Shown here in pieces: positions 31,839-44,856 of a DNA stretch of 64,000 nucleotides. The stretch is from Branchiostoma floridae. Lineage: Eukaryota > Chordata > Leptocardii > Amphioxiformes > Branchiostomatidae. The position numbers and the translations under genes were made by a program. The notes beneath the pieces are model-generated. The model was given only the letters and a program-made list of their open reading frames with translations, did not search any database and was not told the origin of the DNA. The first letter of the stretch is position 1. Every line of letters begins with the position of its first letter. The stretch lies in assembly GCF_000003815.2 (NCBI RefSeq), contig NC_049995.1:6556342-6620341 (forward strand), in the 5' to 3' direction.

Positions 31839-33733
31839 TTTCCAAATGGTCGTCGGCGCGTCGTGCGACAGCTACGGATGTACACGGTGAGGAAAAATAA
31901 AGGACCAACGCCCAGACTTCGTCATACTGTGTCAGACTATGTAGTAAAGGGTCAGTATGGGAATGAGCAATCACAATACATGAGAACATAGAGATAGCCC
32001 AAGGCGACTTGCAGACTGCTACTGCCTTGGTGCTTACGTAAAAGTCTCTATTGTTCTAGGTTGGCACACTTTACGGGCCTTTCACAACTACTGTTTAATT
32101 GGTCCCCGGATACATTCCATGGCGACGGGACACCTTTTCTAGAATGTGATAACTTACGTTTCTCTTTTCCTTGCTTTTTTGTTTCTTTTGTATGCAAAGT
32201 TGAATCCATAGAACTTTTAGAAGATGTGCAGGGTAAATAGAGATGGTCAACGTTGACGATTAAGTGAAAGTTTTAGCTTTTTTTAATGAATCTAGACAAA
32301 AGAAAGCAACTATGATGACCTAATCGATGACCTTTTGTAAGATATATGAGACCATTTCCCTTTCGCAATATCTCTATTTTAAAGTGTGAAATTCTTTAGA
32401 CAAAATAACGCCGCTGTGCTATGGACATTTGCTATGGCCACTTGTACCCCGCCTACCTCCGTCAAAACTAAGAAAGGCAAAATTTAAACACAAAAATGCA
32501 AAATATTTTTACTGAAAAAAAGCAACATATTTTACGGACATGCAGTCACTCTTTCATTGATTGAACAGCAAATTGCCATCCTCTCATTGTTTGAACTCCT
32601 AAGGGATATGGACAGTCAGGATCAGTCTATTACGTGATGTTTGCGCAAGTAATCTTAAATCGAACAGTTCGTATATGGTCGGGTTCACACCCAAGTCGAC
32701 TCAAACTCGCTGAGACAGAACTCGAAGGTCGACTTTCGACTCCGAAAACGCGTGGGGACCGGGCCTATGTACTTACAACAAACACCTGTTTCCCAGTTAC
32801 GCATAGCCTTAGGTTAAGTGGATACTGACAGTTTGAAAGCATAATGAATAACAGAAACCGGTTCGACAATTTCGCCCAAGGTATTGGAGTGTCAAACAGT
32901 CATTTGTCAAAACTGGTTCCGTAGACGTTAAAGCAGCTGTAACTAGGATTTCATCCGTGTCATTTGGTTAAAGATGTCTGGACTTTGTTGAAGACGCAAT
33001 GTGGTGTCAATTTACACGTCAAAACTTAATTATTTTTGGTTAGGGTTAACTATCTTACATAGTTTGGTTAGGGTAAACTATCTTACATAGTTTGAAACAA
33101 TCATTTGTCAAAACTGGTTCCGGAAACGTTAAACCAAGCTGTATTTACGATTTCATCCGTGTCATTTCGTTATAAAGATATCTGCACTTTGTTGAAGACG
33201 CAATTTATTAATGCGGTGTCAATTTACACTCCAAAACGTAATTATTTTTGGTTAGGGTTGGGGTATCTTACATAGTTTGAAACAATCATTTGTCAAAACT
33301 GGTTCCGGAGACGTTAAACCAAGCTGTATTTACGATCTCATCCGTGTCATTTCGTTATACAGATATCTGGACTCTGTTGAAGACGCAATGTGTTTTCAAT
33401 TTACACTTCAAAACGCAGATTTAAAGCTAAGTCAGAGTTCTTCATGATTTTGGTTAGGGTTGGGGTATCGATCTTACATAGTTAACTAGTTAGCAAGAAA
33501 CATTCTGGCCAGATGTTCTGCTACACATACATTTTAAAATAGACTAACACGTGGCTTTTTTGTTTTGACCTCTGACCCTTCCTGCTCTGATTTCCAGTTA
33601 TTTCAAGTTATGTAAACAGAAAGATAGATACACAGGAGGACCGATTCACATATACATACGTATATATACTATTATTTTATATCAACATGATTAAAAAGGC
33701 GCATACAATGCCATTTTAACAATAATGACCATA
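31839..33733. promoter_or_regulatory. Intergenic region upstream of gene 1 (promoter candidate)
   Basis: About 1.9 kb between the poly(A) signal of gene 2 and the ATG of gene 1. The ~700 bases next to the ATG are strongly conserved with the region upstream of gene 2 (48156-48720). A CCAAT-type motif (GGACCAATTAA on the minus strand) lies about 265 bases upstream of the ATG; no clear TATA box. Contains three 186-200 bp tandem units at about 32880-33480. Confidence 0.45.
32880..33480. repeat. 186-200 bp tandem repeat upstream of gene 1, three units
   Basis: Units marked by CATTTGTCAAAACTGGTTCC at 32902, 33102 and 33288; each includes TTTTGGTTAGGGTT. The gene 2 copy has two units (49175, 49359). 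Confidence 0.85.
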
Positions 33734-33739
33734 TTTATT
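33734..33739 (-). terminator. Poly(A) signal AATAAA, 3' end of gene 2 (candidate)
   Basis: AATAAATATGGTCATTAT on the minus strand, conserved with 49742-49747 in gene 3 and followed by a T/G-rich stretch in both. Conservation in otherwise drifting DNA supports use. Confidence 0.5.
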
Positions 33740-33878
33740 GCATATCCATTCAAAGAAGGGCTAAATACAGTACCTCATGTAAAACAACAAAGAAACACAT
33801 ATATTGGTACTTCATATAAATTTTCAGTTTATATGCTGTTAGTTTCTTAAAACTTACGAAGAACTTGTGCACGTTAAA

Positions 33879-33889
33879 TCATTGAATGC
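33879..33889 (-). CDS. Possible terminal exon of gene 2 (three-residue tail)
   Basis: A TTGTAG acceptor followed by GCATTCAATGA would add Gly-Ile-Gln and a stop, in phase with the donor at 34085, upstream of the conserved AATAAA. Very short and weak; the real exon could be elsewhere. Confidence 0.15.
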
Positions 33890-34084
33890 CTACAACATTT
33901 GTCATGAACGAAATTGTTTCTTCTTCAAAAATTGACATCAAAGTTAAGTCATCATTAAGTGAAAAAAATTGAAAGATTAAGTGGGACATTAATGTATGAA
34001 GACATCATGTAGTAGACAAAATGTTGGACACAACATTTACAGATACAGGAGGAACACCTTGATACATAATGAAATCGAACTTAC

Positions 34085-37000
34085 CATCTGTCGCCTCAGA
34101 GGTGAGTTCTGTAGTTACCGTGGACGCCTCCGATATTGGACTAGTTGTCGAGGGGAGTGTTGCAGTAGATCCATTTGTTGTCGTAAAAGGTATTGTTGCA
34201 GCGGATGATACGGAGGACGTACTTGTTGTAGTACTATCGGTGGTGACTGTGGTTCTTGGCTGGGCTGTTTTAGTTGTTACCTGATCAGTTGTTTCTGCAC
34301 TTATTGTTGCAGTGGATGCTTTGGGGGACGCTTTTGTCGTAGGCACATCTCTTGTCGTTTCTAACTGTGTTGTTTCTGTTGTTACCTGACCAGATGTTGT
34401 GGCACGTGTTGTAGTAAACGGCATTGTTTCAGTAGACGTGATGGTAGAAGCTCTTGTAGTAGAACCAGCAGTTGTGCGTAATGTTTCTAGTACTGTTTTA
34501 TGAGTTGTCTGCGGCCCAGTTGTTTCTCTTTTTGTTGTAAATGGCAATGTAGCAGTAGATGATGTTGTAGAGGCCTCTGTTGAGGAACTAGTGGTCGGTA
34601 CAGTCGTCTCTGGTGCTGTTGTTACGGTAGAGAACTGGTCTGTTGTTAGTTTACTTGTTGCTTGAGATGTTTTGCTTGTTGTAGAAGCTATGGTTGATGC
34701 CCTAGTTGTGTGATCAGCGGTTTTGGCTGTTGTGTCAGTTGTAAACATGCCAGATGTCAGGTCACTTGTTGTGGATGCTATTGTTGTGGTGGATGCTTTG
34801 GAAGAAGGCCTAGCGGTGGTAAAACTAGCCGTGGTGACTGTCGTTTCTGGCTGCGTTGTTTCAGTTGTGAATTGGCCGGACGTTTCTGCACTTGTTGCCG
34901 TAAATGGCGTTGTTGCAGTGGATGCTTTGGAAGACGCTCCAACGGTGGTAAAACTAGCGGTGGTGGTTGAAGTTTCTGATTGCGTTGTTTCAGTTGTGAA
35001 CTGGCCGGATGTTTTTGCACGTGTCGTAAATGGCGTTGTTGCAGTGGATGCTATGGAGGACGCACGTGTCGTGGAGTCATCTGTGGTCATTTCTGGCTGT
35101 GTTGTTTCTGTTGTTATCTGACCAGATGTTTTTGCACTTGTTGTAGTAAACGGCAATGTTGCAGTAGATGTGACGGTAGAAGCTCTTGTGGTAGAACCGT
35201 CAGTTGTGCGTAATGTTTCTAGTACTGTTTTAAAAGTTGTCTGAGGACCAGTTGTTTCCCTTTTTGTTGTAAATGGCATTGTTGCAGTAGATGTTACTGT
35301 AAACTCAGTAGAGGCCTCTGTTGTTGGACTAGTAGTTTCTAATGTCGTCTCTGATGCTGTTGTTACAGTAGAGAACTGATCTGTCGTAACTTTACTTGTT
35401 GCTTGAGATGTTTTACTTGTTGTAGAAGCTATGGTTGATGCCCTAGTTGTGTGATCAGCGGTTTTGGCTGTTGTGTCAGTTGTAAACATGCCAGAAGTCA
35501 TGTCACTAGTTGTGGATGCTATTGTTGCAGTGGATGCCCCGGAAGAAGCCCTAGCGGTGGTAAAACTAGCGGTGGTGGCTGTTGTTTCTGGCTGCGTTGT
35601 TTCAGTTGTGAATTGGCCGGACGTTTCTGCACTTGTTGCCGTAAATGGCGTTGTTGCAGTGGATGCTTTGGAAGAAGCTCCAACGGTGGTAAAGCTAGCG
35701 GTGGTGGTTGAAGTTTCTGATTGCGTTGTTTCAGTTGTGAACTGGTCGGATGTTTTTGCACTTGTCGTAAATGGTGTTGTTGCAGTGGATGCTATGGAGG
35801 ACGCACGTGTCGTAGAGTTATCTGTGGTCGTTTCTGGCTGTGTTGTTTCTGTTGTTACCTGACCAGATGTTTTTGCACTTGTTGTAGTAAACGGCAATGT
35901 TGCGGTAGACGTGATGGTAGAAGCTCTTGTAGTAGGACCAACAGTTGTGCGTAATGTTTCTAGTACTGTTTGAAAAGTTGTCCGAGGACCAGTTGTTTCT
36001 CTTTTTGTTGTAAATGGCAATGTTGCAGTAGATGTTGTTGTAGAGACTCCTATTGTAGGACTAGTGGTTGGTACAGTCGTCTCTGGAACTGTTGTTACAG
36101 TAGAGAACTGGTTTGTTGTTACTTTACTTGTTCTTTGAGATGTTATACTTGCTGTAGAAGCCATAGTGGAAGCCCTAGTTGTACGACCAGCAGTTTTTAC
36201 TGTTGTTTCAGTTGTAAACTGGTCAGATGTAGTGTCAGTTGTTGTAGATGGTATTGTTGCAGTGGATTCTATGGAAGACCCCCTTGTTGTAGAACTAGTG
36301 GTGTGGACTGTCGTTTCTGGCCTAGTTGTTTCAGTTGTTACTTGGCCGGATGTTTCTGCACTTGTGGTCGTCGTAAATGGCGTTGACGGTGCTGCCGTTG
36401 TTACTGTGGATGCTATGGAGGACACACTTGATGAAGACATATCTGTGGTGGTTTCTGGCTGTGTTGTTTCAGTTGTGAACTGACCAGATGTTTTTGCACT
36501 CGTTGTGGTCAATTGCATTGTCACAGTAGATGACATGGTAGAAGCTCTTGTAGTAGAACCGTCCGTTGTGCGTAATGTTTCTAGTACTGTTTTAAAAGTT
36601 GTCTGAGGACCAGTTGTTTCCCTTTTTGTTGTAAACGGCATTGTTGCAGAAGATTCTATTGTAGATATTCCTGTTGTAGGACTAGTGGTTGGTACAGTCG
36701 TCTCTGGTGCTGTTGTTACTGTAGAGAACTGGCCTGTTGTTACTTTACTTGTTGCTTGAGATGTTCTACTTGTTGTAGAAGCTATGGTTGTCCTACCAGC
36801 AGTTTTGGCCATTGTTACAGTTGTCATCTGGTCAGATGTCGTGTCACTTGTTGTGGATGGTGTTGTTGTAGTAAATTCTAAGGATGACGCCCTTGTTGTA
36901 GAACTAGTGGTAGGGACTGTCGTTTCTGGCTGGGTTGTTAGAGTTGAGAACTGGCCGGACGTTTTTGTACTAGTTGTAGTAAACGGCGTTGTTACCGTGG

Positions 37001-37927
37001 ATGCTATGGAAGATTCACTTGTTGTATAATCATCTGTCGTAGTTTCCGGTTGTGTTGTTTCAGTTGTTACCTGACTAGATGTCTTGGCACTTGTTGTAGT
37101 AAAGGGCATTGTTGCAGTAGACGAGATAGTAGAATCTCTTGTAGTAGAACCAGCAGTTGTGCCCAATGTTTCTAGCACTGTTTTATAAGTTGTTGGAGGA
37201 CCAGTTGTTACTTGCCTTGTTGTTACAGTAGATGCTACTGTGGAGACCCCTGTTGTAGGACTAGTTGTTTGTAAAGCCAACCCCTCTGTTGTTGTTGCAG
37301 TTGAGAAATGATCTGTTGTAATTCTACTTGTTGTTTCAGTTGTTGTGGGAACTATTGTTGACGACTTTGTTGTTCGGCCAGCAGTAGTGGTTGTCAATTT
37401 AGTGGTTACCAGTTCAGACGTTTTCACATTTGTTGTAACTGGTGTTGTCGCAGTAGATGCTATTGAAGAAGCCTTTGTTGTAGGGCCAACGGTTGTGAAT
37501 GTCGTTTCTAGTTCCGTTGTTACCGGTACCGTTGTGGCCTGGCCAGTTGTTTCTTTACTGGTTGTCAAGGGGAGTGTTTCAGTAGATTGTACTGTAGATG
37601 TCCTTGTTGTAGGTCCAGGGGTTGTTTCTAAAGTCTCCAGTAATGTTTTATGAGATGTCATTTCATTTGTTGATGTGAATAGCATTGTTGAGGTAGAAGC
37701 CTTCGTTAAAGGGCCAGTAGTTGTTAAAGTTGTTGCTGGTTCTTCTGTTGCAGTTGTGAACTTGGCAGTTGTTATGTCACGTGTTGAGCCCATCGTTGTT
37801 GGAAATACCATCGTTGGCAATCGCGCTGTAGAACTTGCAGTTGTGAATGCCGTTCCCACACCTGTGGTTACATCTGTGGTCTGCTCACTTGTCGTCGTTT
37901 TTCTGCTCTCCGTTGTTGTGACAGGCC
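34085..37927 (-). CDS. Gene 2 mucin exon E (about 1281 codons)
   Basis: Starts GPVTTTESRKTTTSEQTTDV after TTTGCAG, as exon G of gene 1 does; the first ~800 bp of the two are nearly identical. It ends TTELTSEATDG before GTAAGT, like exon C of gene 3 ([11 protein letters not shown]). Thr/Ser-rich throughout, with ~741-bp higher-order repeats at 34725 and 35466. Phase 1-1. The 5' part is gene 1-like and the last ~400 bp gene 3-like, so this exon looks like a recombinant of the two neighbours. Role: O-glycosylated stalk. Confidence 0.85.
34440..35960 (-). repeat. Higher-order repeat in exon E, 741-bp period
   Basis: GGCTGTTGTGTCAGTTGTAA at 34725 and 35466; flanking several hundred bases match with scattered changes. 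Less similar units follow to about 36900. Confidence 0.8.
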
Positions 37928-38064
37928 CTGCAAAACAAACCAGAACGCTTGATACCAACGCTATGTACTCAGGATATGGCTCGATAAACACTTGACTACA
38001 AACAGTCATGACTTGATATGTATACTGTATTGCATTCACAGCAGCAATTATTCAAAACTATGCA

Positions 38065-38113
<49 letters not shown>

Positions 38114-38328
38114 ATACTGTATCCAAGAATATATGTATCCTTGCAATAAAGCTTGTATCCTATAAACACTTATGTAAAGTAAAGCATTGACTGTAGTTCT
38201 CTCTATGCTGACAAATAAATCAAATCAGAATCAGCGACTAGTAAGTATACAACATGAATGTGTAAATACTGCACAGCGTTAAAACTGTTACAATTGCGGT
38301 TAATCCGTTATACTATCCGTTTCTTTAC
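37928..38328. other. Short intron between exons D and E, with (TA)n
   Basis: Matches 24069-24445; has a (TA)n run at 38069-38108 not expanded in gene 1. Confidence 0.75.
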
Positions 38329-41300
38329 TTGTAGAGATTTCCGTAGTTTCATCCTCGGTGGAGCTCATTCCTGTCTGTTGGTCTATTGTGGGAAGCAGGG
38401 TGGTCAGCCCTCCCGTAGATGCTTCAGTTGTCGATGCCTCTGCTGTCATCTGAACTGTACTTAGTACATCAGTGGTGCCCGGAACTTCCGAAGATGTCAT
38501 GGCAATAGTCGACTCCTCTAGTGTTTCTGTACTCGACGCCGGTATGCTGGTCTTGCTGTGTGTGGTTCTTTCGGCAGTTGACAACAGTGGTGTAGTTTTT
38601 ACTTTCGTAGTCGTTGTAGCAGTCGCGGATCCAGTGGTGACTATGTCAGTTGTACTAACTTGTTCTTCAGTTGAGGCGCTTATTGTAACTATAGCCTCAG
38701 TCGGCACTATGTCCGTTGTTCTACCCGGATCTTCAGTTGACGCTCCTATTGTGGCTACAGACTCAGTGGCGGTCATTTTCGTTGTAACATCAGATTGTTC
38801 GGTTGTAGAGATACCAGTAGACAAAGCCTCAGCGGTAGTAATGTCCGTTGAAATCCCCGGCTCTTCAGTTGTAGATCTCGCAGAAGTAAAAGCCTCGGTG
38901 CTGATCATATCAGTTGTAAGATCTGGCTCTTCTGTTGTATAGCTTGCTGTAGTTATAAACTCCGTAGTGGTGATGCCAATTGTACCATCTGGTTTTTCAG
39001 TTGAAGCACCTATTGTAGATATAGCCTCAGTTGGCACTATGTCCGTTGTTCTAGCTGGTTCTTCGGTGAAGGGTCTTATGGTAGCTACAGACTCAGTGGT
39101 GATAATATCCGTTGTAACACCAGGCTTTGCAGTTGTAGAACGTTCTGATGTTACAGAATCCGTTGTAATACCTGTCCTTGAAGTTGTAGAACTTGCTGAC
39201 GTCACAGCCTCAGAGGTTGTCATGTCCGTTGTAATATCTGGCTCTGCAGTTGTAGAACTTGCCGACGTTACAGACTCAGTGGTGGTCATAATCGTTGTAC
39301 TATCACTTCCTTCGGTTGAAACTCTTGTTGTAGCCACAGCCTGAGTGGTGATTGTGTCCATTGTACTGGCTGGTGCTTCAGTTGAAGCTCCTATTGTAGC
39401 TACAGGATGAGTGATGATCATGTCCGTTGTACTATCTGGCTTTGTTGTTGTAGAACTTCCTGAGGTTACCGCCCCAGTGGTTGTCATGTCTGTTGTAATA
39501 TCTGGCTCTGCGGTTGTAGAACTTGCTGAAGAAACGGACACAGTGGTTGTCATTTCCGTTGTAAAATCAGGTTCTGCGGTTGTAGAACTTGCTGAGGTTA
39601 CAGATTCAGATGTGGTCATGATCGTTGTACTTTCACGTCCTTCGGTTAAAACTCTTGTTGTAGCTACAGCCTCAGTTGTACTATCTGGTTCCTCAGTTGA
39701 ACCTCTTATTGTCACCACAGCCTCAGTTGTTTCTATACCCATGGTACTATCCGGTTCTTCAGTTGAAGCTCCTGCGGTTGTAGAACTTGCCGACGTTGCA
39801 GACTCAGTGGTGGTCATGATAGTTGTACTATCTGGCCCTTCGGTTAAAACTCTTGTTGTAGCCACATCCTCAGTTGTACCATCTGGTTCCTCAGTTGAAA
39901 CTCTTATTGTAGCTATAGCCTGGGTGGTGATTGTGTCCCTTGTACTGGCTGGCTTTGCAGGTGTAGAACTTCCTGAGGTTACCGCCCCAGTGGTTGCCAT
40001 GTCTGTTGTAATATCTGGCTCTGCGGTTGTAGAACTTGCCGACGTTGCAGACTCAGTGGTGGTCATGATCGTTGTACTATCTGGCCCTTCGGTTGAAACT
40101 CTTGTTGTAGCTACAGCCTCAGTTGTACTATCTGGTTCCTCAGTTGAAACTCTTATTGTCGCCACAGCCTCAGTTGTTATTTTACCCATGGTACTATCTG
40201 GTTCTTCAGTTGAAGCGCTTATTGTAGATACAGACTGAGTGAGGATCGTTTCCGTTGTAATACCTGACTTTGCAGTTGTAGAAGTTGTTGACGTTACCGC
40301 CCCAGTGGTTGCCATGTCTGTTGTAATATCTGGTTCTGCAGTTGTAGAACTTGCCGATGTAACAGCCTTGACTGTGGTCATATCCGTTGATACATCGGGT
40401 TCTGTAGTTGTAGAGATAGCTGAAGTCTCAGTATCAATTGTGGTAAAGTCCGTTGTAACCTCTGATTCCTCAGTTGTAGAGCTCGCAGTATTTAAAGCCT
40501 CAGTGGTGGCAATGTCTGTTGAAACCACTGACTCTTCTGTTGTAAAGCCTGATGTCGTTACAACCTTAGTGGTACGTCCACTCGTTGCAACCGTTGATAC
40601 TGGTGTCGAGGATAGCGTTGTCGCCTTTTCTTCTGTAGTTGGGAAAATTGACACCACCCTGTCTGTAGTCTCCTGCTCAACCAATGCAGTTGTTGTATCC
40701 TGTGTCGATGCTGCAATCCTTGTAGTTTCTTTGCCTGTCGTTATTACAGTAGATGTCAACGGTACAGTGGTCTCATCCTGTATCGTTGTAACATCGGTAG
40801 ACGTCGCTTCGGTGGTTGGAAGTTTTGTTGTTACTGCAATAGTTGACATCTTTATTGTGGTGCCATCCTTTGTGTCCGCTGTGCTGTGTTCTTCAGTTGA
40901 CGGAAAAAATGACACCATCCCAGCTGTGGTCTCCTGTTCAACTGGTAGAGTAGACATACCCTGTTCTGGTGTTGAATGAATGGAAACCGGTACGGTAGTT
41001 TGGTACTGTGTAGTTGGAGATTTTGCATATGTAGTCGCTTCAGCAGTTGATGCCATCGTGGTGATTGGAAGTTCTGTTGTTGTTTCAATAGTTGATACGT
41101 GTAACGTTGTGTCCAGAGGAGTTGTTATTTGACTTGTTGGTGTCGGGGACCTTGCTGCAGTAGCTCCTGTCGTAGAATCAACAGTTGTGAACTGCTTGGT
41201 TGTCATTTTACTTTCTGTCGTTGACGAAGGTCTTGTTGAGGCTATTGGGGATTTTGTGGAATAATCCTGTGTGGTTGTTGCTGAAAAGGTAGAGGCATCA

Positions 41301-43434
41301 GCCTGTGTTGATGCTATCACAGTTGATATCTTTATTGTACTTTCGTCCTGTCCCACAGTGCTGGCTGTTGACTTTTCCAGTGTGGTCGTAGTTGCTTCGT
41401 CGGTTGATAAAGTGGTATCATCTTGCGTTGTAGTTGCAGCGGTGGACGCTTCTTCGGTAGAGAAAATCTGTGTAGTTGCCACAGTGGTTGGCATAGGGGT
41501 ATCATCTCGCGTTGTAGTTGCAGATTCAGCAGAGGAAGGCTGTGTTGTAACAACGGTTGATACAGTAGTATCATATTGCGCTGTAGTTACAGTGGTGGAC
41601 GCGGCTTCAGTAGACAGAAGCTGTGTAGTCACCACCTTGGTTGGTACAGAAGTATCATCTCGCGTTGTAGTTGCAGCAGTTGAATCAGCTACGGTAGAGA
41701 AACTGTGTGTTGTTGTTACAGCAGTCGGTAGAGTGGTGTCATCTTGCATTGTGGTTACAGCGGTGGACGCATCTTTGGTAGAGAAAATCTGTGTAGATGC
41801 CACACTGGTTGGTACAGTAGTATCATCTCGCGTTGTAGTTGCAGATGTGGACGCATCCTCGGTAGACAAAGGCTGTGTAGTTTCCACAGTGGTCGGTGCA
41901 GAAGTATCATCTTGCGTTGTAGTTGCAGCAGTTGAATCAGCTATGGTAGAGGAACTGTGTGTTGTTGTTGTTGCAGCGGTCGGTAGGGTGGTGTCATCTT
42001 GCGTTGTAGTTACAGCGGTGGACGCATCTTCAGTAGAGAAAAGTTGTGTAGTTACCACAGTGGTTGCTTTAGTGGTGTCATCTCGCGTTGTAGTTGCAGA
42101 TGTGGACACGGCTTCGGTGGATAGAGGCCGTGTAGTTTCCACAGTGGTTGGTACAGTAGTATCATGTTGCGTTGTAGTTGCAGCTACGGTGGATAAAGGG
42201 TGTGTTGTTGTTGCTACAGCGGTCGGTAGAGTGGTGTCATCTTGCATTGTGGTTACAAAGGTGGACGCATCTTCGGTAGAGAAAAGTTGTGTGGTTGCAA
42301 CATTGGTTGATGTCGCGTCATATTTGGTAGACAGAGGCTTTGTAGTTACCATAGTGGTTTGTACAGTAGTGTCATCTTGCGTTGTAGTCACAGCGGTGGA
42401 CGCAGCTTCAGTAGAGGACGGCTGTATTGTTGTTACAACGGTTGGTAGAGTTGTACCATCTTGCGTTGTACTTGCGGTGGTGGACGCATCTTCGGTAGAG
42501 GGAGGTTTTGTTGCTATTATAAGGGTTGACACAGTGGTATCCGGCGTTGTAGTTACAGCAATGGACGTATCTTCGGTGGAGAAAAGCTGTGTAGTTGCCA
42601 CAGCGGTTGGTACAGCGGCAAATTCGGTAGACAGATGCTGTGTGCTTACCACAGTGGTTGGTATAGTGCTATCAGTTGTAGTTGTCGTTGCAGCGGTGGA
42701 CCTAGCTTCAGTATAGGATGGCTTTGTTGTTGTTGCAGCGGTCGGTACAGTAGTTGCAGCCGTGGACACATCTTCAGTGGAGGAAGGCCGTGCATTTGTC
42801 GTTGTGTAAAGCACCGCTGTAATAGTCTGAGACTGTGTTGTGGTTGATTGTTTCGCTGTAGTCTGCTGTTGTGTCGTTGGTACCGTCGAAGCTGTGGCTT
42901 CTTTCGTCACTGCTGTTATAGCAGTTGTAATTTCGTTTGTGGTCTGAAATTCTTCTACTGTTGGAGTAATGGTCAACGCTTCCGTTGTCCCTCGTTCTAC
43001 TGTTGGAATGACTGACGCTGCTCCAGTCGTAGTCTCTTTTTGCTCCACTGTTGGATTGACTGACAGAATCGATGTTGTATTCTGATTGCTGATGATGACG
43101 TCAGTTGTAGCCTCTTGCATCCGAAGGGACCTTTTCCTTGTAGCTTTCTCAGTCTTTGTAGAGTTTTGATTTGTGCCAGTGGCAAGGCTTCTAACATGTC
43201 GGCTTGAACCTTTTTTCGTTGAATTAATTATGCTTTTTACTGAACGTTCTTTGACTTTGAGTCGGATTAACTCAGGTTGTGTGCTGTTTCTTAACCGTTT
43301 GTGCTGTATTATGTAGTCCTCATTGTGTTCCGGTGGAACTGGAGTTGTCGATGAGAAGTCTTGTAGGAGACGTTCTAATGTAACGGCAGGTGACCTCAGT
43401 GACCTGGATGGGTCATTTGAAATCTTGAAATGGT
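38329..43434 (-). CDS. Gene 2 mucin exon D (about 1702 codons)
   Basis: Acceptor CTTTTTCAG, then HFKISNDPSRSLRSPAVTLE; open from 43434 down, with no stop until 38300. Conserved basic, non-repetitive N-terminal segment (KERSVKSIINSTKKGSSRHV, then TRKRSLRMQEA), then Thr/Ser-rich sequence. The ~28-residue units of exon F occupy about 41400-42800. A central stretch at about 40400-41400, less repetitive and richer in Ile, Lys and Glu, has no counterpart in exon F, making D about 1.5 kb longer. Donor GTAAAG after 38329 (alternative GTATAA 15 bases on). Joins exon E in phase 1. Confidence 0.85.
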
Positions 43435-43638
43435 CTGAAAAAGAGAATGAATTATCAGTTATTTACAGTTCATCAAATCACAATGAAAACCCGAATAGGT
43501 AACACCATTATATTTTCGTTTTTTTTCTAGTTGCGAAGGATGAAAATGCTTAGTAATAACTCCATTGCAACTTCATGCCCGAAGGCCAATTGTATAGCAG
43601 TGGTATACATAATTATATACTTAACAAAGAAGGCAAAT

Positions 43639-44488
43639 CCAAATCCAATCCAAAAATTACTACAAGAGCCACAAAGTGAACAGACCAGTCTTATTCAGCA
43701 TAATACAACAATTTTGACAGAGCTGAAATCGGGCGAACCTCGGGCGAACCTTGGGCAAACCTCGAGCGAAGGCCGGCAAAGGCCGTCCGAGTTTCAGACT
43801 GGAAGCCTTCAGACATGAAGAATATATGATCTCACACATCAAAACCAGCAAAAAAGATGATGGGAAGTACTGCCTTGGTGTCCAATTGCCTTACATTATA
43901 AGAGGCACGCAGCTTTCTTAGAAAAGTTCGTACAGTAGTCTTTATTTATCTTATATGTCGAAACAAACTGTTTACTGAAAATGAAAGTCTAAAACAAAGG
44001 CACGTGTTCAAATTGATTAGGTGACAGTTAAAACTCTGCCGGAGCCCTCCCAAGCTCCCAGCGACACCAGCACAACGTTCGCCCAAAGCACGCCAAACTA
44101 GTTTAAAGTCGGACGGAATATCGTCCGGTTATTGCAGGAAGCCCGAACGAGTCTGGCGCGAGGCCGAAGAGTTCGCGCAAACTCCGACCGAAAAAAAAGA
44201 GAGTAAAAAACCGTCGGGTTGCCGCCCGAGTATCGGCCAAGTCTTGGCCATTGCTCGGACAAGCTCCGGTCGAGCTACAGGCAATCCATTGACGGGCTCT
44301 CCGAGCTCAACACTCACCGCCGAGGCCTGGCTGAAATTAAGCGCAGCTGCAAGTGCCCCGCAAACGCCGGCCGAGCTGCTAAAAATTGGCAGAGGCCCGC
44401 ATAATCGCCAAAACGCCGGTCATACTCCGGCCGAAAATGTCCATTTGGTGCTCGTCAACAACTCGGCCGAGCTAAATTCTTGATTTGT
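43639..44488. mobile_element. Copy-specific GC-rich insert, unknown type
   Basis: Bordered by sequence shared with gene 1 intron 1 (…AACAAAGAAGGCAAAT and TAAGCACACCA…). Interior is rich in degenerate CGGCCGAGCT / CGGGCGAACC motifs, unlike anything around it. No protein frame of interest. Probably a transposon or a satellite-like insert; family unknown. Confidence 0.4.
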
Positions 44489-44856
44489 AAAAGGGGCTTA
44501 AGCACACCAGGAAGGCCGATTGTTTACAAGATATCAAAGAACACATAACAAGATGTATTTTCTTAGCGCCCCTGAAAGTAGTTTTGTAACCAAATTAAGT
44601 CAGTCGTTGTCAGACACTTTGTATTTAGCTGAGATTGATTACTTTAATTAGAGGGTACTTGGGGAGTTTTGTAGAAGACTGAATGCTTTTTGTTGCGAGT
44701 GGGGCTAAGGAGTGTCGCAACTTATTCAAACCAAAACAAAGACTGTACTAATACTAATCCGATGAACAGAACTGGCTCAAGACCTCAATGGATGTAATTT
44801 AATTAATGCACTACATACTGCAGAAGCCATGCTCTGTCGTTAACTTTCGTTAAATA

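Noticed and set aside
31714-31989. Minus-strand frame MFSCIVIAHSHTD... conserved at 48028-48321
   Set aside because: It overlaps the signal-peptide exon but meets the splice donor in phase 2, which cannot join exon F or D. The MYRR frame fits in both copies.
44219-44483. Short + frames in the GC-rich insert
   Set aside because: They follow the CGGCCGAGCT motif composition, have no similarity I recognise and lie in a copy-specific insert.
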